The notes below the pieces were generated by a model that made no database searches, was not told the DNA's origin, and saw only the letters and a list, made by a program, of their open reading frames with translations. The position numbers and the translations under genes were made by a program. Shown one piece after another: positions 1 to 12,709 of a stretch of DNA of 64,000 bases; the first letter of the stretch is position 1, and each line of letters begins with the position of its first letter. This stretch comes from Caprimulgus europaeus (lineage: Eukaryota; Chordata; Aves; Caprimulgiformes; Caprimulgidae), in contig OU015523.1 of NCBI GenBank assembly GCA_907165065.1, forward strand, positions 15,003,834-15,067,833. The letters are read 5' to 3'.

Positions 1-1099
1 CACCTTAAGAGAGTTACACTTAAAAGACTAAGTGACAGAGGTGTGTATCTCTGGACTTGGATAGGACACCTGCCTCTGATAGGACACCTGTGCAAATTAT
101 CTAGCAGAACCATGTACACATCCTGGATTTGCTAAAATGAGGTGAACCTCTTATCACCTCGGATATTTATGTCTATACTGTCAATGTGGTTTTGTTCTCC
201 TTTGCTTCAGAGAGCAAAACACAGCTTCTCAGTTTTGCTCCAGTCCTTTGGACATCTGTGTGTACAAACATGAGTTCACTCCCAGGCTTTTTTCTGGATC
301 CAGACATGCAGACAATGCCAAGTTCGGCTTCCTCAACCTGTGAAAGTTCTCCAACACCAACTCCACAGGCCTGGGGCTTTCAAATTCCTCCTTGTGCTCT
401 TATGGCACATAACATACACTCTTGGCATCTGGTTATAAAAACATCAGTCTGTCAGGCTGTGTCCCAGCCCTCTCATTATTTCAGGCACTTTTAACCAGAA
501 AACATAACAAATCAATCTACCAAAAAAGAAGCATGTCTCAGGGCCACAGGGGCACCACCAGGAACATGGAGAAGACCATACCCCCCACCAGTCCCCAATG
601 CAGTGTGGACATGATCTATATTTTCCAAAAGGTAGTACCATCAAAGTAGCATGAACACAAAGCACTCTATGCCATCTGGCCTGGAGTCCAGGGCTTTCCC
701 TGATACTGTTCACAGAGTGAGTACAGGTATAACCAAGCTGTCAGACTCAACTGCAAAGATGGTCCACAGGCTTTGCAAAGCCATAACACAGACCATGAGT
801 TACATGAAACACATTCACAATAGTGAAAAACATAGTAGGAGCAGCAGTCACTGCCACCTTGTTAACATCCCCCCTCAAACAGGTTAATGAGGGGTGGTCA
901 CCCTATGAACTTTTGTTTATAACCTCTTTTCTATAGGTCAACAAGTGGATTAATCTTTCAGATGAAATTGTGAATTGAGAGCTCTATGTGTTCATAATCC
1001 TCAGGGTCATAGCTGGATTTGTATAGTCAAGGTCATAAGGCTTTTACCTTGCAAAGTCTGTTCTGTGGTTATTTGAGGAGATTTATCCTACTTCTTTGA

Positions 1100-1128
1100 T
1101 TTTTTTTTTTTTTTTTATTTTTTTTTTT
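1100..1128. repeat. poly-T tract
   Basis: A nearly uninterrupted T run with a single A. No transposon body was recognised beside it. Confidence 0.9.
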
Positions 1129-3380
1129 AATTCAAAACAGGAACATACCCAAAAGTCACATTCCCATCAGTCAAGGGGACAATCATTTTGAAGAGACTCT
1201 CCAGACTACAGCTGCTGCTGTGGCACTTGCGTGAGGGCCATGTGGAATTCAGGTTTAGGATCCTTGCTTCTTGGCTTCTCTCCTTTCAAAATGCTCTTTA
1301 CTCTGTGTGCTTCACTTTGCCTGATTGAGCTTAACATGTTAATGGATACACTTGCTGCGTACTCAAGCTGAGAACTGAACCTCCCAGTTGACAAAACATG
1401 ATGTCCCACTCACGCAGTAACTCAGGGTACAGTTTACAGTACACTAGTCCTAACATACAACTTCTGGTGACACAATTCTGGTCTCCTTGCAGACAATTTT
1501 GTCAATGCATCCCACAGCTACTTTGTGGCTGCCTTGCCAGGCAGAGTGCTACCAACCTCTCATGCTCAAGTCAACCATGGGCAGATGCCCCAAGCCGTAT
1601 CACCCTACCCTGTGCATAGCTCAGTGTCCGTATGCCAGGATGCTGTGAAAACAAACTCACTGGTCTTGCAGCCTGAGGGGTTCATAAGCTGAGGGCACCC
1701 AAAAGTGAGATGTTGTTACACTAAAATCGCTGCATCATGAGTGTCCTCTCCCCACATATTCAAAGGCAGTGTCTCCTTATCTTATTAAAGGCAAAAGGCT
1801 TTTCTTATACTGCTGAATAAATAAGATAATAGGCTGCCAGAGGCCAAATTTATGCACCCCAAAATTAGTAAGTTATTCCAATTAAATTATTTGCCCTAAA
1901 TTAAAACTTATCACCAAAAGCCAATTCTCATTTCATTAAAGAGGACCTCCCTAGTTATCAATTTTTTTTTCCTCCACAGGTTTTTCTTAAAGGTAACTTT
2001 CAGGAAATGGGAAGAAAAAATGTAGTTGTAGTCTACTTTTCAGTTTGTTTGAGGAGCCCTGAAAGTTTTATTTTTTAAGAACTGTTCTTCCTTCCACTAT
2101 GTGTGCCCATAATAAATTAAGATGGTCCTAGAAGATTCTGTGGAAGTCTGGAGAAGTACAAGATCATGCCATCCAACAGACAATGTAAAGAAAATCTAAT
2201 ATTTGAAGAAGGCAGAAATTTTAAAAGTAGTGTTGTCCAAGCAGCCTCAGACTTTTGATATCAGAACTGAGAAAGCTCACAACCTTCATCTGGAGATCGC
2301 CAAAGGGTCCTTCAGGAAAAGGCAAGCAGACAAATGATGGCACTCTGGATGTATCTTTGAGAAACAAACTGATCTCTTGATTATATTCTCAGTTTCACAC
2401 ACCACTATGACTTCTGAAGCAGGGTTTGGTTCCTTCTACCACAGGTCTGCTTGCTGACAGCCTGAGATGTGATGGGCAGAAACACAGCACTGCCCATGAG
2501 ATCAGACATGTGCTTTCACTCCCTCAGACTGCCCACACCGACCTTTTGTTTCTTTCCCAGGAACAACCTTTCTCCTGTTATCTGTTGGAGATTGACACTT
2601 TTTAACCTAATATTTGTTTCTTAGAAGACATTTTCAAAATCTGTGGTTGGGTTTTGAGAAAGTGCTCCCTGTCTGAATACTCTGTAAATGGAAGCCACAC
2701 GTCTAAGTATCTGTTTCTTTTTTGTCTATTCTGTTGTGTGCACATTTGGCAAGTTATTTTTTCCCCTTAACTACTGCATCTCAGGCTTTATTAAATCAAG
2801 CTGTTATTCTGTTATTTTGAAGGTTTTTTTTTTCCTAAGCAACTGAGTACTGACATTTTAGTGGCTATACAGGAAATGCGATATTAAGTCATTATTTTCT
2901 CAGAATGCTTCTTGACTTTCTGGTGAGTAAGAAGCTGCTACAGGGGTAGCAATTCCAATGTTTCTAAAGATAAAAAGAAGAGCTGGAGCTCTGAAAAGGC
3001 CATCAACATCCAGACCCTGAAAACCTATTACTTAATATAGTTTATCATTTGTAGTTTTTGTAGAAAGCAGCTGGAGGCTCATCCTACAAGACATAGCATG
3101 CATACACACCAAAAAGACAGATGACACATCCATTCAGGAGTGATGAGGGTCAGCAACTGGACAGAGACAAATGGTAGGATCACATGGTTACTGCAGGTCG
3201 GCTGGGATCAGTATGGCCCATGCACACACACGCACGCGGCAGGAAGGCACAGCACAGAGACCATGCCTACTTGCCTTTCCCCACTCTTCAAATCCTCAAG
3301 TCACTTTTAAAAGGACAGTCTCATTTTAAAAAGACTATCTCCTTGTTCCTTTTCCTGAAATGCCAATTTCTTTCTTACTT

Positions 3381-3456
3381 TAATTAATTCATATTAATTA
3401 GTAAAATGTAAATTTAATTATTTTAATTAATTCGTATTAAATAGTAAAATGTAAAG
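3381..3456. repeat. AT-rich direct repeat, two 33-bp copies, period 43
   Basis: The unit begins TAATTAATTC and ends AGTAAAATGTAAA. It occurs at 3381-3413 and again at 3424-3456 with two mismatches, separated by 10 bases. It looks like a local duplication in unique AT-rich DNA. Confidence 0.85.
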
Positions 3457-6400
3457 CTTTTAAAGTAGGAGATAAATTTACTTCTTTCTACAAGTCCTGA
3501 TGTTGTTTTTGAACTGCTGGCTCAATTTAGGTTTATTTTACAATCTGTTTCTAGCCAATTCCAATTTCAGATGAAATCTTGGCTCCAATGAAGCAAAATT
3601 CCCTTTAATTTCAATGGAATTGAGATTTTGATCCAGGTTCTCATCCACTAACACACAAATACGATGAGTGTAGACAGTAGCACAGCAGCCAAAAATACGG
3701 AACATGAGCTGGTGGACCCCAGGAATCTGGAATTTCATCCCATATGGAGTTTTGAGCATGGCAGATTTGCAGTATCGACTCTACGGGCACCAGTAAAATA
3801 AGAAAAACAGACGAAAGGAACACACTGTTCCATGAACGCTGGAGTTAGCAAGGCCTGGTTTACCGCAGCTCCGTGACCTAGGTCCTGATGCTTCATACCT
3901 CAAACAACCTTCAAAGCTCTTGACCAGTTTTAGTCAAGGGGGCACCCACCAGCTAGCGTGCACATGACTCCAAACCCATCTGCAACCATACAGCCTCTTA
4001 TGCATCCCATTAGTACGGGATGCAGGAGAAGACTGGAGTCCACTAGTGAGAATTTGAGGGGCAGGAGCTCTTGCTGGGGCAAGACCACAGCAGGTATGAG
4101 GGGTGCTGGAGTCAGGCGAGCAGAGGACTGCCAAGCAGAAGGGCAGGCAAACAGCACAACCATGCAAATAAACTCATACATGCTTTGTTTCCTTGGGAAG
4201 TCAAGCTACTCCCAGTATCTCTAGGGTTTGGATATAATAAAAGCTTAACTGAGTGAACCACAAATCTGGTTAACCGCAACCTGGCAGTATTTCTTTCAAA
4301 TGAAAGGAAGAAAAAGAAAACGGACAGTAAAGCTATGGAAAAGGTTGATCTGAGACAGAGAAATGTGGAGCATGATTAACCACAGCTTTCATCTGTATTG
4401 CAAGTAAAAAGACAAGCTGATTCTCCAGTTTCTAGTGGAGACTAGCTATATATCTTTTCTCATTATTTGTGTTCCAAAGCTTCGGATCAGATCTTTTTGA
4501 GAATTTTTTTAAAACACATTTTTGCTCATTTTCAAGCTACTAAGCAGTTATGTTCTGCTATGTAAAATGTATAAGATATTTATTCCTGGTTATACGAGCA
4601 CTTTTTTTTTTCTGCAATAAGATCTCAAGAGGATGTGTCAAAAAAATTGTTTGCTTACTCCTGACAAGATACTGGCCATCATGGAGGGAGCAAGCAATGG
4701 GAATCTATGACTTAGGATGTCAGAGTGCCTGTATCCTGTTGTGAGCAAACTGGCTCAAATTTCAAGGCTTGCAACAGGTCAAGGCAACTCTGTTGTGCTA
4801 TCACGGCTACTGCTGTTTCAGCAGTGGGAGCAGGAACACACTTGGCTTTACAATTAATGGGTATTTGCACTCTCAAGGGTTAGCAGCCTTGGTGTTGGGA
4901 CTAGGTTCTTGCTGTGTTTGGAGCTGAGAATAAAACATGGTCCCTACTCTACTGTCTTACAGTCCCAGCTAAGGCTTGGGACAGCTGTCTCTGACTGAGA
5001 CAATCAGACTGAGAAATAACAAGGCAAAATGTTTCACAGCCCTGCTCTGAATCTAGAATCAGCTGATCAGACAAAATCACACAAAATCAGCTGATACTGC
5101 TCTGAAGAGGCCACTCAAGCTAAACTGATTTATATCTTTAAAGAGCTGGATTATCCTATCAAGATCCTTCCTCCCAGCCATAGGAAACCATTCCATGTAT
5201 CTTATGCAACACTTCTTTCTCCAAAATGAGTAAGCATTTTTTGAAGCATTCTGTTTTTGTCTCCTGCCTGCACCTGCAAAGGAAGCACCAAAATATTTCC
5301 AGAAAAACCTCCTGATTTAACTCACTAGGAAGTGTTGAGATCCAACCCGTAGAACAGAGCCAAATCCTATGCTGCATAGCAACATTCCAGCCATGCCTGG
5401 AGACAGGAAAACAGAAGTTAAGAGGCATCAGGACACTATGGGGAAGCCATAAAAATATTAGATGGGGAGCAGCAGGATGTTCCTTGGTAACCTATGAAAC
5501 ACCAGGTGCAGCTTCCCCACAATTTATGAGTTTGGGCAAAACAAACCAGCACAGAAAAGCTAGAAAGACTGCCACCAATACCACTGTGTGCCTGAAATCC
5601 TGGAATTATTTTGCCGGTAGGAAATTATGGTCCATGGTAACAACAGAAGAGGGCCAGCAAGATTTACCGTGCTTCAGTTCCCCAAGATGATTCCCTGTTC
5701 TCTCAGCTTATTTTCCCCATCAAACTGATCTGCTGTCACTTCCTTCTAAGCACACTGGTCCTGCCTCTCCCAGTCCCTGTAGTAATCTGAATTTATCTCC
5801 TCCCTCCAATCTTTTTTTCTTCTCCCCCACTGCTCCCAGTAAAATGATCTTTTTTCTTCCTCCCAGAAAAATCCATGCTCCCATGTTATCTCATTATTCT
5901 TTGCAACAGCATGCCAAATTCACTGTCATTTTCTCACTGGGGCTATGTCCTGAAAAAGACAAAGTGGTCTGTGCTTGTTCTTACCTACTGCAGACTCCCT
6001 GGAATTGAAAATGCTATAGTGTTAGCTCTCAGAAAGATCCCTCTGAATTCTGGGCTCTGCGCCCACGAAGTGGGGAAGCAAACATCTCTTCAAGAATGGC
6101 ATCTGACTCCAACATCCTTATTGTTTGGCTAGCAAAGGAAAAATAGCTTCAGTTCTCTTCAAACTGCTCTGCTTCCAGTGCTGGCTGAAGGGGTGGGAAG
6201 GAAGATCAGACATACCAGGGGAAGACCAGCTCCCATCATGGCTCTCCTGAGCTCAAACCAGCCCAGCGACCTGCCACAGGCACTGACAGCCACCAGCTTG
6301 TATTCTGGCAGGGAATAAACTCCAGTGGAGAATGACAGAAAGGGGTCTGGAAAGACTAAACAGATGCCTGGCACCGCACGGACTGCTCACCCTGGGCTCC

Positions 6401-7204
6401 CCTCTACAGCCAGTGGGAGGAAGCTGACATTTTCACTGGTCAATTAATCTCATTAATTTTGGGCAGCTACTTTAGGATGAGCTAGACTGTCTGAGAAGAG
6501 CCTGCTCCCCTCATTAATGACAAAGAAAGTCCAAGGTGACCCACCCCAGTGGCAACATCTACATTTGGTCAGATGAACCCCACTCTGGCTCATTGGTTCA
6601 GGTCCCAGGCTGGTGACCAGCAGAAGTTACCTCCACCTGATCTCTAACTTCAGGCTCCTATAAAACACACTCATGTGCTCTGCTCCAGTTCTGCTCAGAA
6701 ACCCTTCTCACAGCTCCAAAATCCATTGGTGTTCTGAGAAATGAGGGCAAGGGCTGAGCAGACAGTGGACACCACCTTCCCTCCTCAGCCCCAGACCTGG
6801 CTCTTACTGAGGGGCTCACTGGAAGAGCAGTGCAGACACAGGGGATGTCTGGCTGGCTTCAGCTGCCCTCCTGGATTAAGGATTTCTCACTGCAGTGTTT
6901 TAACAGTCACCTGCACAAAGTCCTTTAATTTCCAGGGAGTAGACTGAGAAGGAGCACAGCTAATCTACCACATGGGGTTAATAATAAATTTTCTATGGTT
7001 AAATCCCAGCAACAACAAATACGTCTTTATAGCACTTCGAAACAATGAGCGGTCAGTCTGAATCTCTGCAAGCACGGAGCTGTACAAAGGCAATGCATAA
7101 TGGAGAAAGGCTACACCCCGCAGTTCTTTTCACACACTAATGCCTAGCAGTTTGAAAGAAAACTGTAGGGCTTGGCCTTTAGCTGCTATACATTTGCCTT
7201 GGAG

Positions 7205-7330
7205 TTTGTGATTAGGGCTGGGCAGTAAACAATTATTCCAGTTTGTGAAAATTTGCTGCTGATGTTTCCAAATTTGGTTTTGTTTTGCCAAAATGACAAA
7301 ATCCTTTTGATTTTCTTTTCCATGAAATAA
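7205..7330. repeat. possible fossil interspersed repeat, A/T-rich
   Basis: The stretch contains AAATTTGGTTTTGTTTTGCC followed by further AAAATG- and TTTTGATTTT-type words. These resemble an old repeat I have seen in turtles and birds. The similarity is from memory and weak, so it could simply be AT-rich intron. Confidence 0.25.
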
Positions 7331-8150
7331 ACATTAAAACAGGGGAGAGCCCACGTCCTTCGAACAGCCAGTAACTGGGAATCACAAGAAATGTCAGTGA
7401 GCCTGCAGGACTCCCAGGCTGCGAGCAAAAACGCGAACGTGAATTCTCCACACCTCAGCTGAAGGCTCTGGCTTTTAGAGAGGCTGTGGCAATGCTATAC
7501 CTTTTTCTCTTCCCAATTTTGACCAGAAAAAGCATCTGAGATCTGTAAAGCCTTCCTGATTAAAGTTTAATCAAAGCCAAAACCAGTGAAATGTTTTAGT
7601 TTCACTGAAAAGTTCCCAACCATCTCCATTCACAATGATGCATGGTTGACAGCAAATACAGCAACCATCTGCTTGCTCTTACTTGAAAGATTTATTCCTT
7701 CAGCCTGACTTGGACAGGTTGAAGTCTTTACTGGTGAAAATTTTAAACACCATGCCTGCTAACATCTCTGTGCCTTTGTGCCTGTGACCCTGATGAGACA
7801 AGTATAGACCACAGGGATTTCTCCACTGCTGTTTGAGGCTCCACTCCCTGAGAAGGGGCTGAGGATACAGCCCTAAAAGAACAAGAATCCAAGGTAATGC
7901 TGGGGAAGGAGCAACCACCGCATCCCCATTACGATTCATTCTCCTGGAACAAGTTAGTCAACATACTGGAACAAACAATTAAACATCTAATTTATAAACA
8001 CCCAGAGGATAATAATACAATAAAGGAAAAAAACAGGAAAAAACAAGTAATGTACTTTTGGCAAGCACATACCACGCCACCCCAGCCTCACTGCCTTTTT
8101 TGGGGACAATATCTGGCATAGCAGGTAAGGTGGGAGCAGTATGTGTGATG

Positions 8151-8600
8151 ATGTGATATATCTTGACTTCAGGAAGCCCGACAGTCTCTTGGACAAGCTA
8201 AGAGAACATGATGGATGTTAAATCACCATCAGGATGCTTCAAAGAGCAGCAATCAACAGATTGCTATCCAGTGGGGATGGAGGTTTCAGTGGGTCCATTT
8301 TTGTGCCCTGATCCCTTCAATACTTTAATTAACACCTTCATGATGGAACAGAAAGAAAGCACCTGCCTTTTGTCGATGACATCAAGTTGAGAGTAGTTGC
8401 AAGTGCTTTGGAGACCAGCATCATAAGTAAACTGAAGAAGTGGTCTCCATGGAGAAACCAACCAGATGGCATCCAACAACGAGCACAAAGCGTTGTGCTC
8501 CAGAAGAGGGGAAAAACAATTAATGCTCCAACACAGAAGTGGGGAATGAGCTGCAGACAATTCTGCAAATCAGTAACAGAGGGTTTAGAGAGCAGCAGAG
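8151..8600 (+). mobile_element. Ancient CR1 LINE fragment, reverse transcriptase region
   Basis: This is a decayed piece of the CR1 ORF2 reverse transcriptase, readable in pieces on the plus strand. GATATATCTTGACTTCAGG near 8155 gives the conserved D-I-Y-L-D-F-R box. TTTGTCGATGAC at 8369-8380 gives F-V-D-D, the catalytic aspartate box, followed by I-K-L. Frameshifts and stops break the frame, so it is dead. It has no recognisable 3' tail. It lies antisense to LSAMP. Confidence 0.7.
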
Positions 8601-10229
8601 ACTAAATAAGTGAAAGCAATGAGGCACCTTTATAAAAAAAGATAAATCTCATCTCATTCTGGGGTTAGGGAAGTGAAGCATGATATGCAAAACATGGCTG
8701 GTACTTTTATCTGCTCAACAGAGTCCTAAATTGGAACTCTTGCTTTGGTTTTAGACAGTACACTTAAAGAAACGTAGACAAATCAGACAGCAGTGAAATA
8801 CATATGACATAAGGGTTGGAAAATATGACATGCAAGAAGTAGTGAGCCTGTTAAGCTGAACTAGAGAGGTCTGAGACACAGGGATCAATTGGCTTCTAGC
8901 AGGTAAAAGGTAGTTTTGAGAAAGAGAAGGAGAAATTACCACCATGTGTCCTGGAAGAACCAGAAATAATTGGCAGCAAAACCCATTTGGATCATATATT
9001 AACAAAGGCTTTCCAAGTGCAGGAAGAGTGAAATAAAGACCATGCATTGGCTATGCAGGCACAGAGTGTCTTCAAGAAATATATGCTAGGGGCAGACATT
9101 GTACAGCTGATCTTATCTCAGTGCATGGGGAAGGACCAGACCACCTCCTGTGAATCCTTCCATCTCTTTGCTCCTCTGATCAGACCCCAACAGAAACATC
9201 TGGAGGAGTAAATGGAAAGAGTTGCTAGCAGCCATGACATCCCAGTTGAGGCAGCACAAAATGCTTTGACTGAGGTGGTGGTTCAGAGCAGTCTCTTCAT
9301 GCATTAACCCCAGTGCAGAGAGCACAGCACCAGCATCTGGTGGCAACTGAGCTGAGCAGAGACAGCTGCCTTCAGTTCAACCCACCCTGCAAGCAGTGCT
9401 GGTCACCTAGGCCAGAAAGACAGCAGAGATGGCCACAGTGACACTCATGAATATTTTGGCAGTGAATGCCTACTTCTGACAGCAGAGTTGCCTTTGAGTT
9501 TGAAAGATTTATGACAAAGACTTTTTCTACTTTTAGCTGTCTTATCAAGTGGTGATTTTTTTTTTCCTTAAGTGTTGTTTCATTACCCAACTTTTAGACC
9601 TCTGCAATATGCCCCAGCTGAGAGCGATCCCACCAGTGGACACAGACACTTAAGCCAGAGAGGAAAGGAGCAGACCGAGTAAGCTGTCTATGCACAGACT
9701 GGTGCTGGCTGACAAGACAGAACTGTCTCTTCCCTTGGAAAAACTAAAGGGCACACGTATTACAGAGGTGATGTCCCTCTTTCTGTATATACTCCTGCAG
9801 CTCTGGCCAGCAGAGTTCACCGAGCAGAGCTCAAAGCTGATTTTCTCAAGGGAGGAAAGGACCTGCCCCTAGAACACAACTCCGTTAGTCTGCAGTGATC
9901 TAAACACAGTGAATCCTTAGGATACCCCAAAGCCCATCTATTTCAGCTGGAACTGTAGACATGGAAATGGTCTTCTCTATTTATAAGGGCTCCAGCACCA
10001 CTCCAGTACCTGCCCACCTGCTACTCTCTGCCATATCTATCCTCTTTGTTTCTAGGGGTGACAGGGGCTGGGTTTTCACAGTGGCATCACCAATGTGCAC
10101 AAAACCAGCAAGGCAGTCTCTGACCCTGGCTTGTGTCAGTTCCTCTGGGCTTGTTTGAAGGGAATCACTGACCATCATTCCAGAAATCCTCCTGCCAGCT
10201 TACCACATGGAACAGTTGACTGCCCTGTT

Positions 10230-10760
10230 ATTTAATTCTTCAGGAACTGTATTTTCTTTTATTTATTTATTTTTACATTTGAGATGCCTGGAGCTTCACA
10301 TAGCCAACGTTTTTGAATTTATGAACAAAAAAACCCAAGAGAAGTAAACAAACTATATTAAATAAATAAAACTAAAGTGCTTAGCATGACTCAATATCCA
10401 AACTCCTTTCATTTGTACTACCAGCAGACCATTTTTCAGGCAGACAACTTGCAAATCTAAGAATAATAATAATCAATATGAGAAAATGATACTCAGAGAG
10501 GAAAAGGATATTTTCCAACATATACTATTTTCTAATATAAACTAATAATGAATTAGTTTTATTAGTTAAGCTTATTTAAAATGAATTATTTATTACTTTT
10601 CAACTAATAAAAACACGGTTTAAAATTATGAGTGTAACTCTTCCAAATTGTAAAGGATTTTGTATTTATACCTTGCTTGGGTTTTTTTCACCAGAAGAAA
10701 TTTAGTTTTAGAAAAATCAAAGCTATGAGTTTCACCTAATTACAGGATTGCAGGACCCGA
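10230..10760. other. AT-rich unique block
   Basis: A long AT-rich segment with a TTTATTTATTTATTT stretch near 10258, many TAAT and TTAATTA-like words, and no recognised repeat body. It may be ordinary AT-rich intron or may hold regulatory sites. Nothing coding is visible. Confidence 0.4.
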
Positions 10761-12070
10761 AGCTTTAAAAGTAAGCATGATATCGCAATGGGTCTTTTGC
10801 TAAATTAGTGGCAGGTATTAAACAAAGATTATCCACAGATAGCTTGTTTACAGGCATCCATAGTTTAGGTGCCAAAACCTGAAGTTTCTCACCCTCAGAA
10901 AGGTGATAGTCCAGAGCTGGACATCCATATATTTAGGTGAAAGCTAGGCTAGAGAACTCAATTTTGCTGCTTACACCCATATCTAATAGGCATAAATAGA
11001 ATTAATAATACATGTGCGTGACTCAAATTCATTTGTACCTATATTTTTCCTGACAGGTAAATGAAAATTGTATGCTGTGAGATTTTACCAGCCACAAACC
11101 ACCTAGAGCCAGTTAGCTACACAGCAGCATAGTGAGCGGCGAGGCAAGGTACAACCTCCAGGGATGGAATGTGCCTTCACACCAGGCACACTCCAGCAAA
11201 CACTCAGACAAGGCAGGAGAGCTGCCCTGCCCGCTGGCTCCTGCGACTCTTCACATTGCTGGGGAAGGATCTTACACAAGAAAACAAACCAGGAGCCTTT
11301 TGTCTCACTACACCTGCCTGTAAAGCATCACCTCTGACCATACGTCCGGACTTCACCGTGTAGATAAACACTCGGTATGCTAGTTAGCCCCCAGCTTCCC
11401 AGGAATAGCAGCAAGAGGAAGATGCATGCATTCATATCCAGAGTGCTTCAAACACTTGCTGAGGGAAAAAAAAATCTGCAGCCTTTTAGGTTACTAGACA
11501 AATCAGGAGAAATGACAAACTCTTGCCTGAATGATGATGGATAAGCTGAACAAACCTGTAATATGTATTGAACATATTCGTATAAACCTACCTATCTAAG
11601 CTGCTCTATAAATACTTTAGATAAATAGGCAGATAGACACAATGGTGTGAAGATTAAAAGCAAAACAAACCAAAACTGAGTAAATTCACTTGTTTGTTAT
11701 TCTGGTCTGGACAGGATGGAACAAGTAAACTCCATAATGCCCTTCCCAGTAACTGGTAAACTCCTTAACGTGTTTACTCTCTGTTATACCATGAATGCAG
11801 GCAGACGGATAGGAGGACAATGCTGGTTCAGATCGCCAAGTTTCCAGTTCCCTATAACACACACAGGAGGAGGGTAGCTAAAAAAGGAGAGGGCAACATA
11901 AGGTACGTGGCAGCTACCTTGGGTACCAGGTTTCACACACGCCTAGTGACAGCGCAGCCTGCAAGCCAATGACCCAGCACAGAAAAACACCCAGGAAAAT
12001 TAATTCCCCAGCCTTGCAAAGAGTTGACAACGGAAGGCCAAAAAACACAGCACAGTAGCTTGTTCATACA

Positions 12071-12104
12071 AGGAAAAACAAAACAAAACCAAAAACCAAA
12101 CAAA
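12071..12104. repeat. (CAAAA)-like low-complexity tract
   Basis: An A/C-rich run of CAAAA, CCAAAAA and CCAAACAAA units close to the LSAMP exon on its intron side. Confidence 0.8.
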
Positions 12105-12476
12105 TCTGAGGAAAGATGAGGCAAAGAAACTAGAGGGCTGTCTGGGAAGAGATGAGGCAAGCACAATGTTCTGACAAGTGTCATTATAAACAAATTCTTT
12201 CTTCTCAGTGCCAGAACAATCAGAGGCAGAAGCCAAGCTCGCATTATACTAGAATATGTCTTGGCATCACTGGTGTCCCCTGCTCTGTCACTGCTTGTGA
12301 AAGGACAGACTGATAGCCATGCTGTGCCGCAGTGGAAGGGGACAGTTCTGTTGGCTCCTGTTGCAAATGTAAGGGATACACAGGCTACTGACTCTGGGTT
12401 TCTCTAAGAAACATACAGACCTCCCCCCCCCACTGTGCCTTGTGCTCTTTGCTCTCCTCTCAGGCATGTTGCTTAC

Positions 12477-12709
12477 CTTGAACGATCAAGTAAACCTGGG
12501 AAGTCTTGGGGTGATGCTGTGTCTGCACTGAACACGTATAGGACCCTTCATCATAGACATCCACTTTCTGGATCCGCAGGCTGTATTCCAGGGGGTTTCT
12601 CTTCTCCAGCTCTACTCGAGGGTCCAGGGACCACTTGTCCTCTCCAGCAAAAATGATGCCAGAACGGTTTAACCAGGCCACCTTGGAGCTTCTGTCTTCT
12701 ACATAACAC
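12477..12709 (-). CDS. LSAMP: LSAMP internal exon (exon 2 by IgLON numbering), first Ig domain
   Basis: Limbic system-associated membrane protein is a GPI-anchored IgLON adhesion protein of neurons. It binds itself and other IgLONs to guide axon targeting and synapse formation. This exon encodes Ig domain 1 from the first disulfide cysteine (CYVED) to the domain end (VYLIVQ). Visible marks are the core tryptophan and a glycosylation sequon in KVAWLNRS, the segment DPRVELEKR, and the DEGSYTC motif holding the second cysteine. SGIIFAG, VELEKR and YSLRIQKV separate it from NTM, OPCML and NEGR1, as I recall those proteins. On the minus strand a pyrimidine-rich tract ending CTCTGCAG precedes base 12709, and CAAG/GTAAGC follows base 12477. 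The exon is 233 bp. It starts with the last base of an Arg codon and ends with the first base of the next codon, expected to be Val. Open frame continuing above 12709 is intron. The signal-peptide exon, Ig2, Ig3 and the GPI-signal exons were not seen here. Confidence 0.95.

Larger units (their letters stand above)
1..12476 (-). other. LSAMP: LSAMP intron downstream of the Ig1 exon (partial)
   Basis: This non-coding stretch follows the exon in transcript order. It begins with the donor GTAAGC at 12471-12476 and runs out of the window. It holds a poly-T tract (1100-1128), a spaced direct repeat (3381-3456), one ancient CR1 (8151-8600) and a possible fossil repeat (7205-7330). A C run lies at 12422-12431, A/C-rich low complexity at 12071-12104, and an AT-rich block at 10230-10760. 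The remaining sequence (1-3380, 3457-7204, 8601-12400) looks unique. I see no exon with a recognisable protein. The next IgLON exon, the start of Ig2, was looked for on the minus strand and not recognised. Confidence 0.85.

Noticed and set aside
8264-8605. Short frames on both strands around 8.3-8.6 kb
   Set aside because: They are fragments and antisense of the ancient CR1.
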